Assembly (NCBI GenBank): GCA_024516155.1
Contig: JAJJXM010000060.1
Location: 1 to 64,000 of the forward strand
Length of the DNA: 64,000 bases
Direction of reading: 5' to 3'
DNA from: Pyronema omphalodes
Lineage: Eukaryota; Ascomycota; Pezizomycetes; Pezizales; Pyronemataceae
The notes under the pieces are model-generated. The model had not been told where the DNA came from, ran no database searches, and was given only the letters and a program-made list of their open reading frames with translations. Of this stretch, positions 47,301-58,200 are shown piece by piece. Positions within the stretch are counted from its first letter, which is position 1. Every line of letters starts with the position of its first letter. The translations under genes were made by a program, and so were the position numbers.

Positions 47301-50300
47301 TCAACACACGATGACCACGCTCCTTCAGCTTTGGTAACATTATGTTCAATAATCCAAGCTTCGAACTGGCCTCGACAAGGTTCCGATGGATTATTTCAGG
47401 GTCATCCGTTGTATTCTCTTCAATCTCTTTATTGTAAATAAAGGGGTGAGAAACACATTTCCGCAACTGCATCAACAAATTTGCCAATTTAGCTGCTTCA
47501 ATCTGTTTGCTCTTCTTATCGCGAGAAAGAATAGCCCTAATCAAAGAAGTATCCTTTGAAAGAATGGATTTGTAAAGCTTCCTCTGAAGAGCCGACATGG
47601 AAACCGGGACAATAACCTCGGCCATGGGAGGAAGATGAGTTAAAACCTCGGCCTTAGTTCTTCGCAAAAAGTACGGCTTAATAAGCTCGAGCATTTTTGG
47701 TGCGTTTTCGTTTGTTAGGTTTCCATCTCCGTATTCTTCCTCAAGCTCCTTGGCATTGATCTCCTGTGGATCAATAAAGTGAAGGAGATTGAAAAGCTCT
47801 CGGAAGTTGTTCTGTAGTGGAGTACCACTGAGAAGGACTTTGTGGTTGAACTTCCATTGCGAGAGCTCTTGGTATAAAAGGGATTGGGCATTTTTGAGAC
47901 GCTGGCCTTCGTCGACAACAAGACCTTGCCAGGGAATCTTGCGGAGAACAGCGGCATCGGACAAGGCCGTGTCGTAGGAAGTTACGACAACGTGGCATTT
48001 CAAGTCTCCATTATCATGAAACATTTCGTAATCGCGCTAGCAAGTTATTAGAATCAAAGTCAATCAGGTACAGGTGCATAACGAATTGAGGATAGCATAC
48101 GACAATGGTTTTCGCCACATCAGTACCAGCATACACAACAACGCGAATATTTGGAGCCCAGTTCTGAATTTCACGACGCCTTCGAACCGTTAGTATTTAC
48201 ATAATTACAGGAAGAAAAGCAAGAACTAACCAGTTCGGCACAGTAGCCTGTGGTACTATAATCAGGAATGGCCAAATTTTTTGCTCTTCGCAAAGAACAG
48301 ATAGGAATGCAACAATTTGAACAGTCTTCCCAAGACCCATTTCGTCGGCAAGAATTCCGTTGTGGCCTTGGTGCCATTTGTAATACAGCCAACTGTGATA
48401 TGTTAAGCTCTCTCTCTCAAGGTTTGGTAAATCAAGGAACTTACTTGAGGCCATTCAACTGGTACTTCATTAAAGTACCATGCTTTATGTACTCCGGTTG
48501 TTCCTTAATCTCGAGTTTCTTGAAATTAGTCTTTCGGGTTTGTGCAATCTTCTGGCTGATTCGGGTTGCAGGCTTAACATAGAAACCACGGATGTAATCT
48601 TCATATGCTCGCTTCCAGTCCTGGTATCTTTCTTCCTCAGATTCCTCTGGCGGCGTATCCCAGAAGACCTCGTTATAGTCTAGGCCAATGAACTTCGTAT
48701 AAGCACTCTCAACATCATTGATCCGAGCTAAGTCGGCCTCGAAGTCATTGCCTAGTGTGACTTTTACTTTGAATTCAACATCGAAAACAATATCAATCCT
48801 TAGGTATGATTCAGGAATCGCTTCATAGTCATCAACTATTGATGCCGGTTTTCCCTTGCTGAATCCAGTCTTTCGGTGAGTATATGCACCTGCAACCCAA
48901 GGGCCCGGCATCCACTCGACATGAAAGTAAGACTCGTCTTCTTGCTTTACCAAGTACTCTCTTTCATCTTCCGGGAAGTCGGTAAGCTCAAACGATTCGC
49001 CAGAATTGTGGTGCTCTTTGTCAGCCGGACGCCATGCCACGATGACAATCTTGCCCTCGTATTTGAGACAGTCAGTGCACTTGTGGTCGAATTTGTACTG
49101 CATTATTCTTTGCATTCGTATGTCCGTGACTTTATCCTTCTTTGATGCTTTTGGTCCTCGTGCAACAAGATGATCATAATGCCAAGCGCGGTGACATCCT
49201 ACGCATCTGAAGAGAATATTTTCGGCATTGTTGATCAGGTTCCCAGAAACTTCGGTATATGGAGTGGCTGCTCGGGCATCTAGAGCCTTTCCTATTGGCT
49301 TCTTCTTCTCAAAGGGATTCTTGAAAGGAGCACAAGAATTGCCTTGTTCGTGGCATTCTGTGCATCTGTCCAATGATGCAGTGAGCGGATCCTTCATTTT
49401 CTGTCTGCCTATGCAACGTTTGCACTGTAGCACAAAGTTGTCTTCTCCGATCTTCGTGACAAGATGCTCTCGACCAGCACGATGGCCCAGACAGAGTTTA
49501 TGGTACGTAGCGGTACATCCCTGACAGCAAATCAGTTGCCCACGATCGTTGGAGTGACCCTTGACGCCGCATGTGGCGCACTGTGTATTATGGATTTTCA
49601 CAAAATCAGAAGTATCGTCAAGGACCTGAAAGGTTTCTTTTGAGTGTATCACTCTAGGCTGTGTTGACTTTTTAATCTCGACGGTCTCGAATTCGTCTTC
49701 CAATCCAGGTTCAACATAGGTCTTCTTGTGACGCTTTCTACCAGATTTTCTAGTCGCCTCTGCTTCACTAGAAATGTCGTCGTCGGTTGGAACTTCCTCA
49801 CGTGCCTTTCTCTTTGCACGGGGGCGGGAAGTTTTGCGGGTTGCTTTGGCTGGTGCAGTGACGGTGCGTCGACCGGTGCTGGTGTCAAGCACTATCACAC
49901 TGTTGTCCTCGTCATCGGAGCCGCTCTTATAGCCCAGCATTTCCACTTCCATGAGAGGTCCCTTTGATCTAGTGGTCCTTTGTGGCCGCTTGCTGGCGGT
50001 TTCTTCGGGTTCTTCGTCGTCTTCAGCTTCGGTGTCCTCCTTTTGTGTAGAGTTTCCCTGTAACCGAGTAGAACGATGCGGCCGTTTACTAGCAGGCTCC
50101 TCTCCACTGTCGTCAGTTGTCAATGGATTTCTCCGTGACCTAGTCGCGCGCTGGGACCGTTTGTGAGTTAGCTCTTCCTCTTCCTCTTGCTCTTCGTCCT
50201 CTTCGTCCTCCTCGTCTCCGCTGTCCTTCGACAAAGAATTGGATAATCGAGCAGAACGATGCCGTTTGCTAGAGAGTTCCTCGTCTTCGTCGTCGTCTGT

Positions 50301-51224
50301 TGTTGAAGGGTTCCCCCGTGATCGTGTAGAATGGCGTGTGGAACGCGTTGAGCGTCCCTTGTCACTATCATCGCCAGTGTCCACGTTACTCAAGCGTGCA
50401 CCTTGCGAGGACGGTGTACCTCTGGTGTTCCGTACGCGTCTCATCGGCTTAACAATGTCGCAATCGCTTTCAGATGCTGTGTTGTTGGCGGTTCGTTTCG
50501 TTTGGGGTTTCAACCGGCGTGACTGACGTTTTCGGGGGTAATTGTCGGGGGACCGTTCGGATTCGGATTCTTCGGTGCTCTCAAAGTGCTGTAGGGTATC
50601 TGCGGCGTCGGAATCTTCCCCGGATTCTTCGCCACCACTGGAAAACCGATGTAAAGCTTCTTGACCACCTTCGATTTCGATTAACCGATCAAATGGCAGC
50701 TGAGGTCGATCAATCAGTAAATGGTTCTAAAGATTGGGCAGCCGCCAGCTAGCTACACTGCTACAGTAGCCCAAGACTGCGGGGATGTGGGCAAGCTTAG
50801 GAACGGAGCCACTAACATTTTGTTCAGAGCCATCGGCGAACTTTGCTCGGTAAGTCAGTTTTCCTTTGACATCTGCAGTTTGGCGAATAATTTCAACAAT
50901 TTCGTTGTCTGGAGAGACTGAGTTGTCTGAAGCAATATCATAGTCGTCTCTAGAACTCCCAAGCTCTGGAAGTACTATCTTTACGCGGGTACTGGCAGAT
51001 GAAGATCGTACAACCCCGCTTTTCAGACTTCCAGACGCGTCCGAATCAACCTCCATAGCTTCTGTCGCGCCTTCTTCCGCTTGTTTGCCGCTTTGGTCGT
51101 TGTCATCTTCTTCTTCTTCTTCTTCTTCTTCTTCGTCACTGTCAGGAATACCGATACGTTTCGTTGCAGTGTCAGCTGGTTTTGTGGGGGAAGAAGCTAT
51201 CACTTCTTTCCAAGCTTGTGGCAT
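44326..51224 (-). CDS. SNF2-family chromatin remodeler (CHD/Mit1-like)
   Basis: A 2204-aa ATP-dependent chromatin remodeler. Exons are 51224-50817, 50699-48445, 48392-48231, 48179-48101 and 48036-44326, all in consistent phase. The N-terminus is acidic (Glu run near 33-41), then [16 protein letters not shown], and long Ser/Arg/Asp-rich repeats with RSTR words. A PHD-type zinc region begins near 509 ([36 protein letters not shown]). The ATPase core has [13 protein letters not shown] (motif I, near 900), [10 protein letters not shown] (motif II as DEGQ, near 1010), [23 protein letters not shown] and SRAHRIGQ. After the core come PPGQF repeats (about 1582-1702), a Cys-rich segment ([13 protein letters not shown], about 1764-1810) and a Gln/Ala-rich tail. 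DEGQ plus PHD suggests the Mit1/Chd3-like type of fungal silencing remodelers. A head-to-head neighbour starts 242 bp away. Confidence 0.9.
45835..46195 (-). repeat. PPGQF-coding minisatellite in the remodeler
   Basis: About two dozen imperfect 15-bp units encode Pro-Pro-Gly-Gln-Phe/Leu in tandem. Third-position changes between units show that the array is maintained at protein level rather than freshly expanded. It creates low-complexity shadow frames on the plus strand. Confidence 0.85.
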
Positions 51225-51466
51225 CTTCGTTTCTTTTTTTCGTGTTTGTCGGAATTATTTTGGAGCCTTGAACGCGTGACGAGCGTGATCTTTCCGTTTT
51301 TCTAAGTCGCGAGTCTTGGAGGGGGAGCCTTAAACTTTGGGCAAACTAGGGCATCTGAAGATCCAGTCTGCAAGTGGCAAGGTGTAGAATCTGCAGCCTG
51401 GCAAATTCCCTGTCAGATCTTTTTGGGTGTTTGCGGCGAGTTTCTGCAAACTCACAAAATAGCAAC
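51225..51466. promoter_or_regulatory. bidirectional promoter region
   Basis: Only 242 bp separate the start codons of the minus-strand remodeler and the plus-strand rRNA methyltransferase, so both promoters must share this stretch. T-rich DNA lies near the remodeler start. No specific factor site is identifiable by eye. Confidence 0.55.
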
Positions 51467-52858
51467 ATGAGCTTCTTACGACCTTTGGTCCACCGGACAA
51501 CTTCAGCCGCACGGACGACCAAAACATGCAGAAATTACTCTCTCGATAGCTCCATCTATAAAGGTCTTAACCAGGAGTCTCGCGGTGCAGGAGGACGCTT
51601 TGGAAGACAACGAGAGGGACGAGTGGCCTACGAAGATGCTTATAGAAGCGCCGACCAGAGCAGATACGGCAATGATAGAGACTCGGAACCCAGACAGAGC
51701 AGATACAGCAATAACAGAGACTCGGAATCTAGAGAGAATAGATACAATGACAGAGACTTTGAACCCAGGCAGAACAGATACGGCAATGACAAAGCATCAG
51801 TCGACTATAAGCCTCCGGAGTTGCCCTTCAGGCACATCGATCCCTACAACAAAGACCCCAACAACGCTGATTGGGTGCGGAAGCCCGCTCGTGAACTCCC
51901 AAGACTGAAGCAGGACTCCGAGTTCTTGTACGGAACGAATGTGGTTGAGGCAGCTCTCAAGTCAGGTCGGAGACACATGTACAGGTTGTACATTTACGCT
52001 GGAGAGAACCGGACAAAGGATTCCAAGATCAGAGACATGAAGCTCAAAAACATGTCGAGAATGCACGGTGTTGATGTGCAAGAGACGCAAGACCTTGGAC
52101 TTCTTGACGCTGTATGCATGACCTTACTTTCGCCTTAAATTCGAATACTGACTTTTCACTAGATGTCCAACTCTCGTCCTCACAACGGTTACGTACTCGA
52201 AGCCTCCCCTATCCTCAAGATTCCTATTCTCGCCCTTGGTAAAATGAATTTCGACAAGACCAGGTTCTCCATCCAAAAAGCTCAACACGATATCACCAAC
52301 TCTGGAATTCGTATCAACGACCTTCCCAGCGATATGCCTAACCGTAACCCCGGTCACTACCCCATTCTTCTCATGCTTGACGAGATTCTCGATCCCGGTA
52401 ACTTGGGTGCCATTCTTCGTACTGCCTATTTCCTCGGAGTCTCTGCGCTTATTGTAGCCGAGAAGAACTGCGCCCCTCTATCTCCCACTTGTCTTAAAGC
52501 ATCAGCTGGTGCGGCTGAATTCTTGCCCATCTTGACGCAAATGATACCTCAGAGAATGATTACGAATTCACAGGCCAATGGATGGCAGTTCTTTGCTGCT
52601 ATGCCGCCACCATACAAGAAGAGCAACAAGCACGTGGCCTTAGATGCACAGATTGTTAGGGAGGCCTCTAAGACTGCTCCTACTGTTATTGTAATGGGAG
52701 GTGAGGGAGAGGGTCTTCGGAGTACAATTGTGAGGGAGTGCGACAAGCTGGTTTACATCAAGGCTGCGGAGGATGTGGAGCGTGGCATTGATTCGTTGAA
52801 CGTATCTGTTGCCGCAGGAATACTGATTCAGGGATTTATGCCTGCTTGGAAGGCGTAA
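51467..52858 (+). CDS. MRM1: mitochondrial rRNA 2'-O-ribose methyltransferase (SpoU/Mrm1-like)
   Basis: A SPOUT-class enzyme expected to methylate a ribose in mitochondrial large-subunit rRNA using S-adenosylmethionine. Exons are 51467-52111 and 52163-52858, giving 446 aa. The 51-nt intron joins LLDA to MSNSRPHNG in phase. The N-terminus (MSFLRPLVHRTTSAARTTK) is Arg/Ser/Thr-rich without acidic residues, typical of a mitochondrial presequence. An Arg/Asp/Tyr-rich linker with repeated SRYGNDRDSE-like units covers about 60-110. The RNA-binding segment has FLYGTNVVEAAL. The SpoU knot has DEILDPGNLGAILRT (near 288), MGGEGEGL (near 394) and SLNVSVAAGILI (near 427), the three family motifs. Confidence 0.92.
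51650..51790 (+). repeat. coding repeat in the Mrm1 linker
   Basis: Imperfect units of about 45 bp encode RADQSRYGNDRDSEPRQ-like peptides three to four times. They lie between the presequence and the methyltransferase fold and are probably a disordered linker. Confidence 0.7.
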
Positions 52859-53185
52859 GTAAAAGTAAAATTTTGGCGATGTGAATGTACGATAGATAAA
52901 TATCAAAAGAGCTGTTTCGATACCCAATCACAGGGTGTCACTCGAGATTGTCATTCCTTCCCCGTGGTGCTTTGGTCTCCCCAAAACTATGCCGGCAACC
53001 GCAATTGCTCCCTTAAATTTCACTTCCATAACAAAGGTTCCATAAACCCCGACCAAACGCGTTGCCAGATCCTCCGCGACACCCCCGAGCACCTCCGGCC
53101 ATCCGCGTTACCCTGTCGTCTTGGCATAACATTTTCACACCCATCCCACTTACACCGGCATCTACACACCTCACGAGCCACGACA

Positions 53186-54129
53186 ATGCCCGCCCTCGCC
53201 CCCCTCCGCGTGCTTGTCCCAGCGACCCGGGTTCCCTTGGGAGCCCGAACCCTCTTCGGCTTCAACTGGGGATCCAAGACCTCTAAGGAAGCGGCCGAAT
53301 CCACCGAAGCCCCCGCCGACTCGAAATTCAGAAGCATCACCGAGCTTCTTAAGCGATCTCCTCGTGCCACCACGGTAGCCCAGGAAGTACCGAAGCGTGG
53401 AGACCTTGCGGAATCATCTCTTTTCGCTGAGGAGGAAAAGGCTACCGCTGTAAACAGCGAGTTTATCGACCTTGAAACTCTTCGGAAATTGAGGGATCCT
53501 GAAAGACACAACTGGGGATGGTTGAAGAAGGTTGCGCAGAGAGATCACAGGAAGAGAGGAAGATTGACGAGGCAGGAGAAGATCGCTCAGACTGAGAGGG
53601 AACATACTGCTGCTTCTCACTTCATTAAGACCTCCATGAAGAAGCTTGCGCCGCTTGCTAGACAGATTGCTGGAAAGTCGGTTGAGGATGCTATTGTCCA
53701 GATGCGCTTTTCGCCAAAGAAGGCAGCAAAGAGTGTCCTTAAGCACCTTTACTACACCAGAGATGAGGCGATCCTCAGAAAGGGCTTGAAGAGTGAGGAG
53801 ATGTACATTTCTCAGGCTTGGGTTGGAAGGGGTCCTTTTGATCGTGGTTTGAACCACAGAGCTAGAGGAAGAATTGATATGTTGAAGTTGCCGTATACTA
53901 GTGAGTATTCCTGGATTGGAGGGCAGCAAGAATTGAAGATGGAGGGAAATTGGATTACTACGGGATCCGTGGCTAATATGAGATTCCAGGCATCACCTTG
54001 AACGTCAAGGAGCAGGCAACCCTCGACCGTATCGCCCGCGAGAAGCAGGCCAAGAAGGACCGCAAGCCCGCTCAGCAGATCCTCCCCAACCGTGCAATCC
54101 GTGGACAGAGGCAGTACTACACGTGGTAG
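53186..54129 (+). CDS. MRPL22: mitochondrial large-subunit ribosomal protein uL22m
   Basis: A component of the mitochondrial ribosome lining the exit tunnel. Exons are 53186-53900 and 53990-54129, giving 284 aa. The 89-nt intron (donor GTGAGT, acceptor TTCCAG) completes a Ser codon and yields YT-SITLNVKEQ. The N-terminal 45 residues are basic and hydroxylated (LVPATRVPLGARTLFGF), a likely presequence. The L22 fold starts near 155 with LARQIAGKSVEDAIVQMRFS, followed by KKAAKSVLKHL, AWVGRGPFDRGLNHRARGR and a basic end RGQRQYYTW. The open frame extends upstream of 53186, but this ATG is the first in-frame one and has a CGACAATGCC context. It lies 327 bp behind Mrm1 on the same strand. Confidence 0.92.
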
Positions 54130-54379
54130 AGGTAGACGTTGCGAAAATATCTTGTACATTATTTGATCTCTAAAAGTCGCGTAAAATTGAGGACAAACAA
54201 AGGCGTCATGGGGAATATTTTGGTTTCTTTTGTTTCTGTTGCCACTTGGATATCATGATATCATAATTTCTAGAAGTCCTAGAAGTGAATTTACGATATG
54301 ATATTGTGTGAAGCGAAATATGGATTTTTTTTCTTTCTTTCTTGCTTAATCCAATGGAAATGACAGTGCTGGCTATTTA

Positions 54380-55262
54380 TCATGCGACCTCAACTCCCAA
54401 TACCTCACGAACAAAGTTCTTGGAGAACCTAGTCACCTGTTCAAAGTTCTCCTGGAATCCCTCCTTGCCTCCATAGTATGGGTCGTCGACAATTTCCTTG
54501 CGGTTCTTACCGTCGAAGTGACCAAACAATAGAACTGTGATATATATAAATCAGCCTCCATATCCCCCCAAATTCAATTTCGTGAGCTCCTAGAGCAGAA
54601 GAAGCTCTCGCGTTTGTAGAACTCACCCTTGGCCTTAGCACCCTTAGGCTTAATCCTGTTCAGGTTCGTAAGGTTGCTCTCATCCATAGCAAGGATGTAA
54701 TCGAAGTTCTCAAAGTCCTCGCGCTGGACCTGTCTCGCGCGGTGGTTTATGGGGATACCATGTTGCTTCAGAGTAGCGACCGTTCCTATTTTTTCACCCG
54801 GAAGTTAATATGGAGTCCCTTCTGTTGAAGAAGGGAAGTTTGACGAAGTCCGCCGCCACCGCCGCCGCCGCATAGTCAAATAGAAATAGGATCCACCAAG
54901 AGTTCAGTTCGCAAAACACTTTGGCAGAGATGATGCATCTTCCTTTCCAAAGATTCCGAAAAACTTCCGCGGTACCAAAAAGAATAGAGAAAATAGAGAA
55001 AAGATGAACACCTACGTGAATCAGGTTGCTCCCCTGTATGATACCCCGCAGTCCCGCAACTGTCGATAGTCCCGAACCGCTTCTCATGACCAAGCTGCTT
55101 AACAGTTGCGCGGAACGCGGCCTCAGCCATCGGCGACCCTGCTACTTGTAAGTTCTCCTTCTCGGACTCCTGAATCCTTGGGACCAAGGAGGACGGCGCG
55201 AAGAAATACTCACGGCAAATGTTTCCCAAGCAACAGAATAGAACGGAGATCTCGTCCGACAT
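54380..55262 (-). CDS. LTP1: low molecular weight protein tyrosine phosphatase
   Basis: This cytosolic phosphatase hydrolyses phosphotyrosine and small acyl phosphates. Exons on the minus strand are 55262-55214, 55138-55016, 54785-54627 and 54534-54380, giving 161 aa, the normal size. The P-loop C-x5-R (CLGNICR, residues 11-17) continues SPMAEAAFR. The first intron falls inside the Arg codon. The general-acid Asp is in VDDPYYGG near 128. Other conserved pieces are [24 protein letters not shown] and YILAMDESN. The second intron (54786-55015) is 230 nt, unusually long here, and contains a GCC/GGC trinucleotide tract. It is convergent with uL22m, with 250 bp between stops. Confidence 0.94.
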
Positions 55263-58200
55263 TGTGATGTTTCCCGTCTTCACTTCTTGTATCTTGTCTT
55301 GCGTAGATTGTAGATCGTAAGTCCTCGTTTTCCGTGAGTTCTTATTCGTTACTGGTCGTTGATCGTAGGTCGTAAGTCGTGGAGTCAGAAAGAATCGTCG
55401 GCGTTACAGTAGTGTTCCGTAAGAGAGGACAGGACAGGACAGGACAAGGACGACAAGGTCAAGGTGTGCAAGTCCCAAGTTTTGTAAAGAACTCGACTCA
55501 GATCTATGAGATGGCGCGGGTCGGGCCGATCATCGATTACAGCACTTAAACGGAGTTAACAAGCCCACTAGCTGAACGAACAAAGTAGACACGTCATGCC
55601 GAGATCGCGGGGATGGGGGTTCCTTTTTGCCTGGGTATCGGCTTTAGGCGGAATTGGGATAATATACAATGGTACCTATAATTAAGGAACTCATAATTAT
55701 GTTTGCGATTTGCAATTGGAGGCTTGTGATTGATGACTGGAAAGTTGGGAGATATGTTACCGGCAGCAAGTCGAACCTTAGCAAAAGGAAGGTGGGTATA
55801 TGCAATGGAATCGTGTAGAAACTAGTTATCGTACGCTCGTGGGTTGTTACTGGGGGAGCACACAACAAGAACCATACAACAACAACCTGCAAGATATGGT
55901 TACAGGGTTCTGGTTCGAGAGAACAAAAAAAGAGTTTGCTTCATCGCGTGCCTCGGTTTTTTAGAAACCCATTTCCCGGGTTTCATGAGTGGAGATCTCT
56001 GCACGCAGATGGCCGGTGAGGTGATGTGCAGCCGATCAATGGATCGTCAGGGCATCGCAGGACGCCCGGCCGAGTTGACTATAACTTTAAGCTACGACTC
56101 CATGGTATCCATTGCGAATAACAATTCGATGAGATTCTATCCCTTTGATTCTTAGGAGATTTTAGGTTCAAAGCAGGGATTTGATGTGAATCGTGATTGA
56201 AATGATAAGTGACAAAATCTAGTCTGAGACACCGCGTGACATTTAGTGATTAATCATACATGCATGCATTGCCGTCGTGAACATGCTCAGGAATCTGTAT
56301 TTTCTAAATCACTAACATCCGCTTGACTGACAATAGGTCCTTCTTCCATTTCCCAATATACTTTGCATACCGTTTTTCCAACCACCGTCACTAGCAGAAA
56401 AAACGGAAGCCACCTGACAACCAACCGCACCAGTCATTTTGATTACCCATCCTTAAACATCTCGCAGCGTTGGAGACGAACTCATACAGAAATTTCTCGT
56501 ATTATCAATGCTATTATTCTCCCATATAATAAATCAACTCATCTTCCCGATCAGAAAACACTTTCCATCCATCCTTCAACCATTTTTCCCAACGACTCAT
56601 CCCTGAATCCCTCCCATCGCATATCTACCCCAACAACTCATCATCAGTACCTTTTCATCATCACACCTATCCATAACCTCTCCCATCAGTCTATCCATCC
56701 CTTCAACACCGCGTCCATAACAAAACCACAGCCAACAATGCCACCAAACTGACGCCCGACAGCAACAAGCCACATCCCAAAAAACCGTCATCCTCAACCT
56801 ATAAATCACCACATATATCAACACCAATTTCCATGAACCACGAGCCACCAGCAAAATTATTTTCTTCAAAGCTTCGGAGCTTCCACATATCATTCCTCCC
56901 GTAACGTGCGATTACTTCAACCCCAGCAGCATCCCCGCATATAGTAACTTTCCATCAGGAAACAAACCTGGAGTGAGGATTATGGCTTACTATGTAATTT
57001 GGAGCTCTCAATCGGATATCGTAAGATTATACAGGGATGAGAAATCATGAGTTTGGACTAGGATCGCAGGATGGGATCATAGATGGAAGAGTTGAGACTA
57101 TGGCTTGATGTGAGGAGATGTGAGGTGGGTGATGGATTATAAGGAGATGGAAAAGAACGAGACAGCGGAGTGCTAAGAGAAGATGGTGGTGAATGGAGAA
57201 GAAGCTTAGGGAAGAGCTGTTCAGAGTGAAAAGAGATGTGTTAATCATATGTAAACAGGAGTACTTCGATCTTCAGAGGAACGAAAGATTACCAGCAAAA
57301 TGGGAATACAAGAACAATTACAAGAATCCCTGATAACAGCTATTACTCCCCAACCACACCAGACGTTTTATGATAACCTCTCACACCTGGCTTCAGAATC
57401 ATATATCCAACCTCTCAGTACCCGTTCATCAATTTCTAACAAGTGAACATATTACAGATGTGTACACTTATAACATAACCTAAACCAACCTCAAACTCAA
57501 TCTTACCAACCCCGAGTCCAATTTGTTCCATACGTTCATTTCATGCTGCTATCTTAAAAAATTAATCCCATATTCTAATCTCAAGAACTACACAGAGTAT
57601 CCCAAATCACGTGATTCATCTACATAACCCTACCAAGAGTGATAATCCATGTCAACAGCTTACGTCCAGGTTAGGTGACGCGTCATCAGTCATAACGAGT
57701 CAAGGATTCCATACATACATACATACATACCCAACAATCCAACAGCAAGTAGCGTGGAAACAAACACTGCAACAAAAAAACTTGTGTCAAGCTGGAAGTG
57801 GTGACATCTACACGATACATACCTAGATAATCCAAGTTAAAAGCAACAACTCTTGACAAACTCCCAGATCATCAACTCCTTGTTATATCAATACCTAAAC
57901 CAATATATCTTAATAATACACACAAAAATCAAGAAAAAGATTGCCCTCTGTCACACACACAGATATTCATAGTATCACGAAATTCAAATCAAATCACATC
58001 AAGCACAGTCATATTATATCACTCGACTTTTGGCTATTGCTCACCACCTCAAAAATCACCGCTCAAAAAAAAGAGAAAAACTTGAAGCAAAATTTGACGG
58101 AAAACCAACGGAAAAACCAACGGAACAACCAACGGATCAACCAACGGAAAAACAAAGATATTTCTTGCAGATTTCGAAGATTTCTTATTCCAAAGAAAGA

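Noticed and set aside
53020..53511. 163-codon minus-strand frame across uL22m
   Set aside because: Antisense shadow of the uL22m presequence and first exon.
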